DNA from: Artocarpus heterophyllus
Taxonomy: Eukaryota; Streptophyta; Magnoliopsida; Rosales; Moraceae
Assembly (NCBI GenBank): GCA_025403435.1
Contig: CM046340.1
Span: 7,974,420-8,038,419 of the forward strand
Direction: 5' to 3'
DNA length: 64,000 nucleotides
The position numbers and the translations under genes are program-made. Shown here one piece after another: positions 12,962 to 25,196 of the stretch (positions are counted from its first letter, which is position 1; each line of letters starts with the position of its first letter). The notes beneath the pieces are model-generated. The model was not told the DNA's origin. It was given only the letters and a program-made list of their open reading frames with translations, and did no database searches.

Positions 12962-13198
12962 AGATTACGTATGTATATATGTAGCAGTAAGAATAATAGA
13001 TTATAATGTAGTGACCTTGTTTTTTTAAGGATCTAAGTGCTATTATAAATTTTGTTGATCTCCTTATAAAGAAGAAGCAAGAAGTGAAAAATGAAAAGAG
13101 GAAGAGATCAAATTAAAAAAAGTACAAAAAATAAAAATAAATAAAAATAAAAACAGCCTAGTTCGATGTAAGTTTTAATCGAAGAAAGTGGAAGATGA
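12962..13198. other. Upstream flank of sulfotransferase pseudogene 1
   Basis: AT-rich flank with A-rich tracts at about 13110-13150, interrupted on its right by the Tekay element. No promoter element stands out. Confidence 0.4.
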
Positions 13199-13203
13199 TT
13201 ATT
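13199..13203 (+). repeat. Target-site duplication (left), TTATT
   Basis: The five bases TTATT immediately before the 5' LTR recur at 22256-22260 directly after the 3' LTR. Confidence 0.95.
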
Positions 13204-13476
13204 TGTAACGTCCCGAAATTTATTTAACATTAACGTAATGTAAATGATGAATTAGTGTGCCATAATTAAAGTTTTAACTTTAATTAGATTATTTGGTTGG
13301 ATTTTTAGTTTTTGGTTATTTTGTTAAATTGATGTGTTCAAAAGATTTCTTATTGATTTAAAATGATGTTTTGAGTTTTAAAACACAACAATTTGTAAAA
13401 TGTTAAAAATACTCCGTTTTGCAAAACCGTGGGCGGCACATGGTTTTCGCACAGTAAAACCGCCCACCGATTTTCT

Positions 13477-13575
13477 CTATTTATTTTCCTTTCCTCTCTC
13501 TCTCTCCTCACTCTCACGAGCTCTCTCTCTCTCTCTTCTCTGGACTCTCTCGGCAGCCCCTCTCTCTCAATCTCT
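13477..13575 (+). promoter_or_regulatory. Putative LTR core promoter and CT-rich leader
   Basis: A TATA-like CTATTTATTTT is followed at once by a long CT-dinucleotide tract. This arrangement is common at plant LTR transcription starts, and a comparable one (TATATATATA, then CT repeats) occurs in the solo LTR near 46514-46610. The same sequence is present in the 3' LTR at 20376-20474. Confidence 0.4.
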
Positions 13576-14051
13576 CTCTCAAATTTTTGAACTCCATTTC
13601 GAATCCAAGCTTCGGGATAGCAAGGAGGAAGCTCGGGGACGTGATTCGGTGACCGAGAACGTGGATTGAAGCTTCGATTCGAGGTTAGATTCGAAATTTC
13701 TAAACTTTTTCAAAATTTTCGATTTTGTGTGTTTTTGAAATCTAAGTTTGTTTAAGCTTAGAAAACCGTGGATTTGTGTTAAATGAGCTTAGAACAACTA
13801 GAATCTAAACCTAGATTGAAGAAAAACGGATTGGATTCAAGATTTTCATTTTTCTCCTCTTTTTCTCATTTTCGGATTTTTGAAGATTTTGAGTTCAAAT
13901 GTTGTTTAAATGATTCCAAACATGTTTTAGAATGTTTTTCTATCAACTATAGTTATTTTTCATGCCTGGGAATTGAGAAAAACAGGTTGGAATTCAGATT
14001 TGGATTTTGGGGATCGAGAAACCCGTGGCTGGGATTTCTGGATTTTCCCAG

Positions 14052-14220
14052 TTCGGCAGGCCGAAGTTCATGTTCGGCAGGCCGGAGTGATGATCGGCAG
14101 GCCGGTGTTCTTCCGATCGGCAGGCCGAATCTGGGGAAATGTTCGGCAGGCCGAACCTCGTTTCCGGCAGGCCGAACTGTACAGTTCGGCAGGCCGAAGC
14201 AGGGCGTCCGGCAGGCCGAC
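14052..14220 (+). repeat. Array of eight TTCGGCAGGCCGAA palindromes in the 5' LTR
   Basis: Eight copies of a core matching or close to TTCGGCAGGCCGAA start at 14052, 14073, 14093, 14116, 14142, 14163, 14185 and 14207. Spacings are 20-26 bp, mostly 21-22. Each core is self-complementary (TTCGG/CCGAA arms around CAGG), so each could fold as a short hairpin in RNA or bind a dimer in DNA. Spacer sequences are unrelated, so selection or recent spread appears to act on the core. The array lies downstream of the putative LTR start site and would therefore be transcribed. Confidence 0.9.
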
Positions 14221-15359
14221 CGAGGCATGGAAAATTTTGTGATTTTTACCCGATTTCACTGTTTTGAACCCTAATTTAAATCCCAACCTTATAGGATGAT
14301 TTTAATGATACAAATGGCACACTAGGACATCATGAAATGATTTAGTAACATAGAATGTCTCGAACTAGATATTGATCGACTTAGTTTGTATCTAGGATTG
14401 TTCGTGGTTCCGTGGAGCTAACGTATAGCGGATCGGGATTACGGTGTGGGGTACCGGCACGAGTACTGAGGTAGGACTTCTATCCTATTTCTTTGGTAGC
14501 CTGGTTTTGAAATGATTTGGCCTTGAAAATGATTTCTATCAAAATGTTTTCAACGGTTGTTTGAAAATGGTTTTATCGGTTATATTTTTATATACCGTGA
14601 CATGAAATGAATTTCATAATGAATGTAATTGACAACACTCGGTAATTGGGTTTTGAATGATAATGATAATAACCACATGGGCATGATGCCATATCAGAGA
14701 TCGGGTCGTGATCGACCTTGGGGGCAGGTCCCGAAACCCAGCTGGGCCACTACGGTGGTGATATCATGGTTTGCCTAGGTAAAAGTAAACTGGTGTTTTG
14801 ATTTGACGAGTAGACTGTTCTGTGTCAGAACGGTTCTACTCAATTTATTTATTTATTTATTCAAGTTTCTTTTCTGTATAACCCCTGATAATGTTATGCT
14901 TCTTTGCATTAAATTATTTTATAAAACTTAGTCCTACTGAGCCTTTCGCTCACGTTTTATCTGTTTTAAATTCCCCCCCTCTAGGTGGTTTCCCATTTAG
15001 GTTTGGAGAAGATTCTTCGGACCGAACTCAGGAGCAATAGGAGAATTTGTTTACATTCTGTATTTGTTAATCAAGGCATGTAAGACTTAACTTTATTTGT
15101 ACTTGGACTGTAATTGTATTTGTGATATTGTCAGATCCATGTGTGTGCACAAGTTGTGGGTTGTGGAACCCATATTCGCGGTTTTTATTCAATTATTGTT
15201 ATTTGTTTAATGATTTTAAATTCTTTATAAAATGTGGTGGAAATTCTTCTTAATTTCTATTTAATTGGGTTCTCAAACTCTCGATTTTTAATTAAATTCT
15301 CTTTTAATTAATCTAAATATTCCACCACGTCACCTCCCGTACTCCGGGGCGTGACAGAA

Positions 15360-15371
15360 TGGTATCAGAGC
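15360..15371 (+). other. Primer-binding site, tRNA-iMet
   Basis: TGGTATCAGAGC, complementary to the 3' end of plant initiator methionine tRNA, lies three bases (GAA) after the 5' LTR. It is where minus-strand DNA synthesis would be primed. Confidence 0.95.
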
Positions 15372-15461
15372 TCAAGGTTATGAACCTTGGGAATTGTGCA
15401 CACATAGGCTTGACAATGAAATACCTCTGACAGTCCAAATTTTGTTTTCAGAAGTGAGAGA

Positions 15462-18400
15462 ATGGCACCTAGACGTCGCTCGACAGCTGACGCCGAGTTC
15501 GGAAATGATGAGGGCCTGATGAGGTCTATGATTGCGGCTTTCCGGCAGATGGCAGCCAGGGCTAGACCGGAAGACTCCAGTGTTGGTAGTCGGCATGCTT
15601 TCTTTAAGGAATTTCGGCGGGCGTCTATTCCGACTTTTGATGGCAATGGGGATCCGCAGTTAGCAGAGTATTGGTTGGATTCGATCTTGAAGCATCTGGA
15701 TACCCTTGGTGTGCCTGAGGAGTATCGTGTGGAGTTTGCGGCGTATAAGCTCGAGGGTGGCGCTAACACCTGGTGGAAACAAACTAAGCGTCTGGAGCGC
15801 GGTGGCGATATCGGTTGGGACAAGTTCGAGGATCTGTTCTATGATCGGTATTTTCCGCAGGGATATAGAGATCAGAAGGCAGCTGAGTTTTATAGATTGC
15901 AGCAGGGTGATATGTCAGTTCGGGAGTATGAGGCAAAGTTTAGCGAGTTGGCCAGGTTTGCTCCATCAGCTGTGGCATCGGAGCGCGAGAAATGCATCAA
16001 GTTTCAGGAAGGACTCAAGGCTCCTATTCGGCGGCAGTTGGTTGCTCTATGGCTTAGGAGTTTCGGAGAGCTTGTGTCGTCGGCGATCTCCGTGGAGAAT
16101 GATTACGTGCAGTATTGTGGGGACCGAGCTAAGGCTTCAGGAGGACCGCAGAGGAGTGGCAGGAAGAGCACCAGTAGTCGTCCAGCTCCGGGGAAAGGCA
16201 AGCAAGGCGGTGCGACCAGTGGCAGTAGCAGTTCGTCTGGCAGCGGGCGCAGCAACCCCTACAGCTTTCATTGTCATTTCTGTCAGCAGCCCGGACACAT
16301 CAAGAGGAATTGCCCGATCAGGAGTGCTCGTCTTGGATCGCAGACCGGGGAGGATGCCAGTCGTTCGTCTCAGCCTCAGCCTCAGACCCTACCTCCGCCT
16401 CCGCAGTACCCGCAGTTGCAGTATCCGCAGTTTTCTCCTCAGCAATTCTCATATCCGGCACGGGGACAGCAGCCGCAGTATTTTCAGCGTAGTGTTCCTC
16501 AGTATAGAGCGCCGAGTACAGGTAGTGTGCAGTCGTCTCCATCTCAGCAGTATCGGCCGAGTAATGCAGGACCCAGCAATGTCGGTAGAGGAAAAGGGAA
16601 GGCGCCAGTGCAGGTTCATGCAATGGCATCTGGAGGGTCAGATTCTCAGACTGGTAACGCGGTTGTCGATGGTATGGTTTTGGTTTCTAGATCTCTAGCT
16701 CGCGTTTTATTTGATACCGGTGCCTCTCATTCTCTCATTTCGAGTTCCTTTGTACATGCCTTGGGATTAGAAGTAGAAGAGTTTAAGGAACCCCTAGTTA
16801 TAACTTCTCCCTTGGGGCGGGTGTGTGTGAATTGTATGTGTAAATCTTGTAAAATAAAGATTGGGGATGAGATTTTGAAAAGTGATTTGATTGTACTCCC
16901 CATGAGTTCCTATGATGTGATTTTAGGGATGGACTGGTTGTCCAGGTATAGTGCAGTTGTGGACTGCCAACTTAGAAAAGTGACCCTAGTGTCTGATAGG
17001 GGGACGGTGATCACTTACCAGGGTGGTGGTGATTGGCTAATGAGTGAGCGTGTCATGAAGTCATGTCTAGGAGGGCGAAGGAATCTAGATTGTTTTGCTT
17101 TTCTTGCCAATCTAGATTGCGAGCCCTATGTTTCGAGTAGTAGTGTAGCGATTCCGGTGGTTGGTGAGTTCGAGGATGTCTTCCCCGACGAGTTATCAGG
17201 ATTACCACCGCATCGGGAGATTGAGTTTGGTATCGAGTTGTTTCTAGGGACATCACCGATTTCTATGGCACCTTATCGGATGGCGCCGGCAGAAATGAAG
17301 GAATTGAGGAAGCAACTTCAGGAGCTTGCTGATAAAGGATATATTCAGAATAGCACATCTCCGTGGGGAGCACCAGTTTTGTTCGCTAAGAAGCACGATG
17401 GGACTCTCAGGTTATGTGTGGATTATCGGCAGCTGAATCGTGTTACGGTGAAGAACAAGTATCCTTTGCCTAGGATTGATGAGCTATTTGATCAGTTGGG
17501 AGGTTCGCGATACTTCTCGAAGATTGACTTGCGGTCAGGTTATCATCAGCTCAGAATCAAGGAAGAGGATATTCCCAAGACAGCTTTTAGGACTCGGTAT
17601 GGGCACTTCGAGTTTCTGGTTATGTCTTTCGGGTTGACGAATGCTCCAGCAGCTTTTATGGATTTGATGAACAGGATATTTAGGCCATATCTGGATCAGT
17701 TTGTGATCGTGTTCATCGATGATATTCTTGTGTATTCTAAGACATGGGAGGAGCATGAGCAGCATCTTCGGATCGTGCTTCAGACTTTGCGGGAGCACCA
17801 GTTGTATGCTAAGAGGGAAAAGTGTGAGTTCTGGTTGACCGAGGTCAAATTTCTGGGTCATGTCATCTCGGGGCATGGTATTTCAGTGGATCCGTCCAAG
17901 ATTGAAGCTATATTGGAGTGGGAACGACCAAGGAATGTAGCGGAGATTCGCAGCTTCTTAGGTCTTGCTGGATATTACAGGAAATTTGTAAAGGACTTTT
18001 CGAAGATTGCAGCTCCGTTGACGAGGTTGATCAGGAAAAACGTCAGGTTTGAGTGGGATGAAGATTGTGAGTCTGCTTTTCAGGAATTGAAGAACCGGTT
18101 GACTTCAGCTCCAGTATTAGTTATTCCTAGTAGTGACGAGCCGTATGAGGTTTATGCTGATGCTTCAGGGCGCGGACTTGGATGCGTGTTGATGCAGCAT
18201 GGACGTGTGGTTGCGTACGGATCGAGACAGCTACGACCTCACGAGCGGAATTATCCTACTCACGATTTAGAGCTTGCAGCGGTGATCTACGCGCTGAAGA
18301 TTTGGAGATGTTACTTGTATGGAGCATCGTTTCAGGTCTTCTCCGATCACAAGAGTTTGAGGCATTTGTTCACTCAGAGGGATCTTAATCTGAGGCAGCG

Positions 18401-20054
18401 CAGATGGGTGGAGTACATGGAGGATTATGATTTCGCGTTGCAGTATCATCCCGGGAAAGCTAATGTGGTAGCGGACGCGCTTAGCAGAAAGTCTTCAGGG
18501 ATTCTCGCTTGTTTGATTTTTGAGGACTGGAGCAGGGATGCGACAGTGAGTGAGTATCGGCTACAGTATCATGACGACGGTGATCGAGTTTTGTTGTATC
18601 ACGTGGAAGCGACTCCAGCTCTTGTTCGGATGGTGAAGCAAGGTCAGTGGCAGGATCGACATTTGCAGGGGATTTGGTCGCGGATTCAGAACGGGGAGCA
18701 GTTCGAGGAATGGAGCGTGCATGCAGATGGATCGTTGTACTTCCGGGAGCGTCTTGCAGTTCCAGTTATCGCCGAGGTGACGAAAGCCGTTCTAGATGAA
18801 GCTCATAGGTCTCAGTTTGCTATTCATCCAGGGAGCACCAAGATGTATCGTGATTTGAAGAGGCACTATTGGTGGAGAGGCATGAAGAAAGATGTTCGCG
18901 AGTACGTGGCCAAGTGTTCGACGTGTCTTCAGGTGAAAGCTGAGCACCAGAAGCCTGCAGGTCAGCTTCAGCCGCTTCCTATTCCAGGGTGGAAATGGGA
19001 GCATGTGACGATGGATTTCCTCACAGGTTTGCCGAGGACGGAGCAGCGGCATGATGCAGTTTGGGTTGTGGTCGACAGGTTGACGAAATCGGCGCATTTC
19101 ATTCCGTTTAGGTCGACGTGTTCTAGGAAGATTCTCGGGGAGTTGTATATGCAGAACATTGTGAGGTTGCATGGAGTTCCTTTGTCCATCACCTCTGATC
19201 GAGATACCAGGTTTAATGCTAAGTACTGGAGGAGTTTTCAGGAGGCTTTGGGTACGGATTTGAACTTCAGTACGGCGTTTCATCCTCAGACTGATGGGCA
19301 GTCTGAGCGGGTTATTCAGGTTCTCGAGGATATGTTGCGTGCTTGTGCGTTGGACTTCGGCGGGAATTGGAAGCAATGTTTGCATTTGGCGGAGTTCGCG
19401 TACAACAACAGTTATCAGGCGAGTATCGGTATGGCACCATTTGAGGCATTGTATGGGCGACCGTGTCGGTCACCTGTGTGTTGGGCCGAGCCGGAAGATA
19501 GAGTTATTCTTGGGCCGGATGAGATTCGTGACAGCAACAAGAGAGTCATGGTGATTCGGGATCGGTTGAGAGCAGCTCAGAGTCGGCAGAAGAGCTACGC
19601 AGATAGGAGACGTAGACCTTTGGAGTTCGCGGTTGGAGATTTTGTTCTCTTGAGGGTGTCACCTCGTAAGGGAACTATGCGGTTCGGGGTGAGTGGGAAA
19701 CTCGCACCGAGGTATATTGGGCCGTTCGAGATCACTCAACGTGTTGGTGTGGTCGCTTATCGGCTTGATCTTCCGCCCGAACTTTCTCATGTGCACGATG
19801 TGTTTCATGTGTCTATGCTTAGGAAGTGTCCACCTGAGCAGGGTAAGATAGTATCGTTTCGCGATGTGCAGGTTCAGGAGGATACGACGTACGAAGAAGT
19901 GCCGATTCAGATCATCGACCGGAAAGTGATTAGCTTGCGTCGTCGTGAGATATCGTTGGTAAAGGTCGTGTGGCAGCATCACGGGGTTGATGAAGCCACT
20001 TGGGAACTTGAGTCGGGTATGCGGGAATTGTATCCGCATTTGTTTTGTTTTTGA
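15462..20054 (+). CDS. Tekay/Del gag-pol polyprotein, 1530 aa, intact
   Basis: A single frame carries all retrotransposition functions. The ATG at 15462 has A at -3 and G at +4 and lies about 105 bp after the LTR. Gag occupies roughly residues 1-400, with a CX2CX4HX4C knuckle ([14 protein letters not shown]) near 270 and a Gln/Pro-rich stretch after it. The protease active site FDTGAS is near 416. Reverse transcriptase shows DLRSGYHQ and the catalytic FIDD near 751. RNase H has YADAS near 896, the LELAAV glutamate and FSDHKSL. Integrase has an H-H-C-C zinc module near 1113-1150 and a D-D-E core (MDFLTG about 1182, SDRDTRF about 1244, QTDGQSERV about 1275). A GPY/F-like module follows ([10 protein letters not shown]), then a chromodomain-like tail at about 1480-1525. 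No missing catalytic residue was seen. Gag and pol are fused without a frameshift. Confidence 0.97.
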   Translation: MAPRRRSTADAEFGNDEGLMRSMIAAFRQMAARARPEDSSVGSRHAFFKEFRRASIPTFDGNGDPQLAEYWLDSILKHLDTLGVPEEYRVEFAAYKLEGGANTWWKQTKRLERGGDIGWDKFEDLFYDRYFPQGYRDQKAAEFYRLQQGDMSVREYEAKFSELARFAPSAVASEREKCIKFQEGLKAPIRRQLVALWLRSFGELVSSAISVENDYVQYCGDRAKASGGPQRSGRKSTSSRPAPGKGKQGGATSGSSSSSGSGRSNPYSFHCHFCQQPGHIKRNCPIRSARLGSQTGEDASRSSQPQPQTLPPPPQYPQLQYPQFSPQQFSYPARGQQPQYFQRSVPQYRAPSTGSVQSSPSQQYRPSNAGPSNVGRGKGKAPVQVHAMASGGSDSQTGNAVVDGMVLVSRSLARVLFDTGASHSLISSSFVHALGLEVEEFKEPLVITSPLGRVCVNCMCKSCKIKIGDEILKSDLIVLPMSSYDVILGMDWLSRYSAVVDCQLRKVTLVSDRGTVITYQGGGDWLMSERVMKSCLGGRRNLDCFAFLANLDCEPYVSSSSVAIPVVGEFEDVFPDELSGLPPHREIEFGIELFLGTSPISMAPYRMAPAEMKELRKQLQELADKGYIQNSTSPWGAPVLFAKKHDGTLRLCVDYRQLNRVTVKNKYPLPRIDELFDQLGGSRYFSKIDLRSGYHQLRIKEEDIPKTAFRTRYGHFEFLVMSFGLTNAPAAFMDLMNRIFRPYLDQFVIVFIDDILVYSKTWEEHEQHLRIVLQTLREHQLYAKREKCEFWLTEVKFLGHVISGHGISVDPSKIEAILEWERPRNVAEIRSFLGLAGYYRKFVKDFSKIAAPLTRLIRKNVRFEWDEDCESAFQELKNRLTSAPVLVIPSSDEPYEVYADASGRGLGCVLMQHGRVVAYGSRQLRPHERNYPTHDLELAAVIYALKIWRCYLYGASFQVFSDHKSLRHLFTQRDLNLRQRRWVEYMEDYDFALQYHPGKANVVADALSRKSSGILACLIFEDWSRDATVSEYRLQYHDDGDRVLLYHVEATPALVRMVKQGQWQDRHLQGIWSRIQNGEQFEEWSVHADGSLYFRERLAVPVIAEVTKAVLDEAHRSQFAIHPGSTKMYRDLKRHYWWRGMKKDVREYVAKCSTCLQVKAEHQKPAGQLQPLPIPGWKWEHVTMDFLTGLPRTEQRHDAVWVVVDRLTKSAHFIPFRSTCSRKILGELYMQNIVRLHGVPLSITSDRDTRFNAKYWRSFQEALGTDLNFSTAFHPQTDGQSERVIQVLEDMLRACALDFGGNWKQCLHLAEFAYNNSYQASIGMAPFEALYGRPCRSPVCWAEPEDRVILGPDEIRDSNKRVMVIRDRLRAAQSRQKSYADRRRRPLEFAVGDFVLLRVSPRKGTMRFGVSGKLAPRYIGPFEITQRVGVVAYRLDLPPELSHVHDVFHVSMLRKCPPEQGKIVSFRDVQVQEDTTYEEVPIQIIDRKVISLRRREISLVKVVWQHHGVDEATWELESGMRELYPHLFCF

Positions 20055-20064
20055 GATGAGTTGT

Positions 20065-20084
20065 AAATTTCGTGGACGAAATTT
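20065..20084 (+). other. Palindrome just after gag-pol stop
   Basis: AAATTTCGTGGACGAAATTT has two perfect 9-bp arms around GG. A similar GGACGAAATTT string before the purine tract is, from memory of the group, usual in plant Tekay/Del elements. Its role is not established; it may act in the RNA 3' region. Confidence 0.7.
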
Positions 20085-20088
20085 CTTT

Positions 20089-20102
20089 TAGGGGTAGAGA
20101 GC
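20089..20102 (+). other. Polypurine tract
   Basis: TAGGGGTAGAGAGC abuts the TG of the 3' LTR and is the expected primer for plus-strand synthesis. Confidence 0.85.
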
Positions 20103-22255
20103 TGTAACGTCCCGAAATTTATTTAACATTAACGTAATGTAAATGATGAATTAGTGTGCCATAATTAAAGTTTTAACTTTAATTAGATTATTTGGTTGGA
20201 TTTTTAGTTTTTGGTTATTTTGTTAAATTGATGTGTTCAAAAGATTTCTTATTGATTTAAAATGATGTTTTGAGTTTTAAAACACAACAATTTGTAAAAT
20301 GTTAAAAATACTCCGTTTTGCAAAACCGTGGGCGGCACATGGTTTTCGCACAGTAAAACCGCCCACCGATTTTCTCTATTTATTTTCCTTTCCTCTCTCT
20401 CTCTCCTCACTCTCACGAGCTCTCTCTCTCTCTCTTCTCTGGACTCTCTCGGCAGCCCCTCTCTCTCAATCTCTCTCTCAAATTTTTGAACTCCATTTCG
20501 AATCCAAGCTTCGGGATAGCAAGGAGGAAGCTCGGGGACGTGATTCGGTGACCGAGAACGTGGATTGAAGCTTCGATTCGAGGTTAGATTCGAAATTTCT
20601 AAACTTTTTCAAAATTTTCGATTTTGTGTGTTTTTGAAATCTAAGTTTGTTTAAGCTTAGAAAACCGTGGATTTGTGTTAAATGAGCTTAGAACAACTAG
20701 AATCTAAACCTAGATTGAAGAAAAACGGATTGGATTCAAGATTTTCATTTTTCTCCTCTTTTTCTCATTTTCGGATTTTTGAAGATTTTGAGTTCAAATG
20801 TTGTTTAAATGATTCCAAACATGTTTTAGAATGTTTTTCTATCAACTATAGTTATTTTTCATGCCTGGGAATTGAGAAAAACAGGTTGGAATTCAGATTT
20901 GGATTTTGGGGATCGAGAAACCCGTGGCTGGGATTTCTGGATTTTCCCAGTTCGGCAGGCCGAAGTTCATGTTCGGCAGGCCGGAGTGATGATCGGCAGG
21001 CCGGTGTTCTTCCGATCGGCAGGCCGAATCTGGGGAAATGTTCGGCAGGCCGAACCTCGTTTCCGGCAGGCCGAACTGTACAGTTCGGCAGGCCGAAGCA
21101 GGGCGTCCGGCAGGCCGACCGAGGCATGGAAAATTTTGTGATTTTTACCCGATTTCACTGTTTTGAACCCTAATTTAAATCCCAACCTTATAGGATGATT
21201 TTAATGATACAAATGGCACACTAGGACATCATGAAATGATTTAGTAACATAGAATGTCTCGAACTAGATATTGATCGACTTAGTTTGTATCTAGGATTGT
21301 TCGTGGTTCCGTGGAGCTAACGTATAGCGGATCGGGATTACGGTGTGGGGTACCGGCACGAGTACTGAGGTAGGACTTCTATCCTATTTCTTTGGTAGCC
21401 TGGTTTTGAAATGATTTGGCCTTGAAAATGATTTCTATCAAAATGTTTTCAACGGTTGTTTGAAAATGGTTTTATCGGTTATATTTTTATATACCGTGAC
21501 ATGAAATGAATTTCATAATGAATGTAATTGACAACACTCGGTAATTGGGTTTTGAATGATAATGATAATAACCACATGGGCATGATGCCATATCAGAGAT
21601 CGGGTCGTGATCGACCTTGGGGGCAGGTCCCGAAACCCAGCTGGGCCACTACGGTGGTGATATCATGGTTTGCCTAGGTAAAAGTAAACTGGTGTTTTGA
21701 TTTGACGAGTAGACTGTTCTGTGTCAGAACGGTTCTACTCAATTTATTTATTTATTTATTCAAGTTTCTTTTCTGTATAACCCCTGATAATGTTATGCTT
21801 CTTTGCATTAAATTATTTTATAAAACTTAGTCCTACTGAGCCTTTCGCTCACGTTTTATCTGTTTTAAATTCCCCCCCTCTAGGTGGTTTCCCATTTAGG
21901 TTTGGAGAAGATTCTTCGGACCGAACTCAGGAGCAATAGGAGAATTTGTTTACATTCTGTATTTGTTAATCAAGGCATGTAAGACTTAACTTTATTTGTA
22001 CTTGGACTGTAATTGTATTTGTGATATTGTCAGATCCATGTGTGTGCACAAGTTGTGGGTTGTGGAACCCATATTCGCGGTTTTTATTCAATTATTGTTA
22101 TTTGTTTAATGATTTTAAATTCTTTATAAAATGTGGTGGAAATTCTTCTTAATTTCTATTTAATTGGGTTCTCAAACTCTCGATTTTTAATTAAATTCTC
22201 TTTTAATTAATCTAAATATTCCGCCACGTCACCTCCCGTACTCCGGGGCGTGACA
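20103..22255 (+). repeat. 3' LTR of the Tekay element
   Basis: Same 2153-bp length as the 5' LTR, with one difference noticed by eye (G at 22223). It carries the same eight-copy palindrome array at 20951-21119. Confidence 0.97.
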
Positions 22256-22260
22256 TTATT
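22256..22260 (+). repeat. Target-site duplication (right), TTATT
   Basis: Matches 13199-13203 exactly and closes the element. Confidence 0.95.
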
Positions 22261-25196
22261 AGTGCATGAATGCTCGCCATGAAACTTTTACGTGGCTACA
22301 TTAGTACAGAAAGAAATTAAGAAAAGATTTTTGGTTTTCAAATGATTTTATATAACGTATCGTGGCAATATCATCGTAATTTAAATAATATTATATATGA
22401 CTATACTTTTCTTGGATTTAGCCTATATGTCTTTTTTTCTATCCCCTTATATGTCCTCAATAATATCATGTCACGTCAATTAAAATAATTTAATTAATAT
22501 AATTAGTGAAACAATATTTTACTTAAAATGGTATTTTTATTGACATAACATAGTATTATTAAAGAGGACATAAACAAGAAGACACAAGAGTCAAATCTAC
22601 TTTTCTTATTTACGAAAATATTACTCACCGGTTAGTTACGTCGATAAAAAATTACATAAAAAATTTTCATACAATAATTGCGGTCGGACGCATGCTAAAG
22701 GTTTCATAGTAATGATTTTGGAGCTTAGTCTACCCGTCCTTCAAATACAATTACATTAGGGATGACTGTGACAAGACAATCTTGGTCGGATAGAGTAGAC
22801 GAAAACTCTTTTGAGATCAAAGCCTTTACCAGATAATGAGCCAACAATCAACAAATTGTGCTTTGATAAAAAGGTAAATAAATTAACTAATAGAAATCAA
22901 ATATCAAAATTTAACTTATTGTGTAGTCAGTGTCAAATATAATACATGTCAAATTTGACATTTAACTGTTATAGATTGATGTATTTAAATTTTCATTTAA
23001 TCGTTATAATTTAACATTCGTCTAGAACTAGAAGCTTAATTTTACTTCTATTGTTCACTAATTAATATTACAAAAGATAAATATAATACATAAAATTGAG
23101 TTATATATTCATGAAGTACAAAATAAAATGGCTGATGTATGTTATTTTCATATTTTTCTAGTGCCAGATATAAAATGAGGATTAAAGGAGTCTAATAAGA
23201 GATTCTTTTAGTTTTTTATAGCTATTTATTGTATCATGATTTTTGAAGTGTACATGATAGCCGTGGGGATACGTAGTTACCTCAAACAACATATACACAT
23301 ACTATGGCAAAATCAACATCACACGTGCTTTAATTTGCAATATTCAAAAAAAATTATTTCTGACCTGCCACCAAAAGTAGAACAATCGTAATATGAAGTG
23401 GTATATGCCCATAAATTACACGTTGTGAGGTTCCATATATATATATATATATATATATATAGTTGTCAGGTTGAAAAGGCCCAAGTCTATGCCTGAGGTT
23501 GACCTTGGTCCATTCGGCCTCGATCGTTACCTAAAAATGCATCTATCGGATAATACCCAAGAAGAGTAAATTATAAACCTTGTCTATTATTCAAATTGAA
23601 GATCTCCAAGACAGAGACAAGTAGTCAAACTTACTAGAATCTAGAAGATTTTAGATCCACGAAAGAGATAAGCTCAATAGAAGATCATATCAGAGTCAGC
23701 AAGCTAATTAGATAACAAATTTACTTATGTTTAAATTTGAATTGTAACTAAATAATCGAAATATAACTGACTTAGTAAACTATTAATTGGGGCTAGCCTT
23801 AGAGAGCAGCGTCAAGTCTAATTCGTGATATAAACCCTAACACTAGTTTTGTAAACAGATTTCTCATAGTGAAACACCTCTTTCCCGAGAAGACCTAGTG
23901 GATGTAGCTTGAATTAAAGTAAATCACTATAAAATCTTGTATGTTATTATTACTTTTTCTATTTATTTACTTTTTTTCGTGAGAGAACAATATGGTGAAA
24001 AATCTTACAGTTACAGAGAAATTTGTTTGACGAGTTGCCCGTCAACATGTACAAAAATAAATTATCCTTTTTTTAGTGCATTAGGAGTGGGCGCTTGTCT
24101 GGACCACAAAAACAATCAACAGATGATTAATTTATACATAAAAATAAATTATATGATAGGGCCATCTGAAAGAAGACAGCGAAGCAAGACCAAAGCCTTG
24201 CACAATATTTAAGTTCATTCCTTATAAAAAAGAAAATGTCGATTCCTTTTAATTTGAGCAAGTACCCTACATACAAACCTATCTAACCAAACAATTAGCC
24301 TCTTTTCTTTACATAAACACTGTCTCTTAAAGGGTCTATCACGTCTAGCTTGTCGATCACGTATATTAACTTGTCATACTGCGTAAACATACTGCGGGAA
24401 TAGTCTTTTGTCTGTGTTTTGTTGTCTCGTTTGTTGTTTCACCAATTACATATTGACAATTTATTGAAATTTTACACGTCATGCACTCTAATGATACTGA
24501 GATGGCAAAGTAAACAAAGAAACAAACGTTTCAACACAGAGTCTATTTTTGTTTAACTTTTTGGTCTTCTTTCTCTTCTCATGACTAAGCATGTATCAAC
24601 AGTCCATTAATGGTGGCATACGCACTCCGACATGAGTGTCGAGGCTCATGACATGGCGCTGGTTGTCAATTGCAAAGTGCCTCGAAGTCATAGACGGAAC
24701 TAGTGAAGGATGAGCGAGGGCTTAAGCCCCCACTCAAAGTTTTTATTTTTAAAATCTTATATACAAAAATGATTGTTATATTATATTAGTAGACAGTAGC
24801 CCCCATTAAAAATTTAAAGTCTTTTAGCCCCCCTTAAAGATGCCATTTTCTCTGGGACTTCAATAGACATGAAATTCTATTAAAGAGTCTGGTTACACTT
24901 TTGTTTTAGTTATTAACTTCCATTGACAAAAAATTTTAACTCCTTTACTGCTCTAGGTGAATCTGCCGCAACTTCCATAACTTCTTTAGACCACATCAAA
25001 CTTTTGCATCACTGCTGTTACCAAGTGATCAAAAAATTTGCCAAGTTTGGAACAAGACTATAGTATGCTATGGCTTTGAAGAACTCCTTGGTGCCCAAGA
25101 GGCAATGGAAATCCGCATTAGATTCTGCGATGGTGAGCAAATTACGATGTTGTCTTCTGAGTAGTGCATGACATAATTCTAACCAATTGTTAAAAA
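22261..25196. other. Non-coding spacer
   Basis: AT-rich, with a (TA)n microsatellite at about 23436-23461. A low-GC-contrast segment at 24700-24850 has repeated AGCCCCC strings (TAAGCCCCCACTC, GTAGCCCCCATT, TTTAGCCCCCCTT), of the kind seen in common plant repeats. No gene or element end could be fixed. Confidence 0.45.

Larger units (their letters stand above)
13204..15356 (+). repeat. 5' LTR of the Tekay element
   Basis: It begins TGTAACGTCCC and ends GGGGCGTGACA, so the ends form an imperfect inverted repeat. Within it lie a TATA-like CTATTTATTTT (13477-13487), a CT-rich leader (about 13488-13575) that likely marks the start of the transcript, and the palindrome array at 14052-14220. Open frames of 72-163 codons inside the LTR occur identically in the 3' LTR and match no family, so they are not called as genes. 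Confidence 0.97.
13204..22255 (+). mobile_element. Complete Tekay/Del chromovirus LTR retrotransposon (9052 bp)
   Basis: The element has two 2153-bp LTRs, a tRNA-iMet primer site, one uninterrupted gag-pol frame, a purine tract and a perfect 5-bp target duplication. The order protease, RT, RNase H, integrase, chromodomain-like tail is that of Ty3/gypsy chromoviruses. The long LTRs, the C-terminal [13 protein letters not shown]...[12 protein letters not shown] segment and the AAATTTCGTGG hairpin before the purine tract fit the Tekay (Del) lineage. By eye the LTRs differ at one site (A at 15324, G at 22223), which points to a very recent insertion. Nothing seen would prevent expression of its proteins. 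Confidence 0.97.

Noticed and set aside
14052..14220. CRISPR-like appearance of the spaced palindromes
   Set aside because: Repeats are too short (about 14 bp), spacers only 6-12 bp, no cas genes, and the array is part of a plant LTR present twice.
13400..14286. Overlapping reading frames of 72-163 codons on both strands within the 5' LTR (and again at 20299-21185)
   Set aside because: They occur identically in both LTRs, match no family and derive from the CT-rich leader and the palindrome array. LTR sequence, not genes.
15706..16698. 330-codon plus frame and several minus frames within gag-pol
   Set aside because: Shadow frames of the intact Tekay polyprotein; codon choice and motifs support only the 15462-20054 frame.
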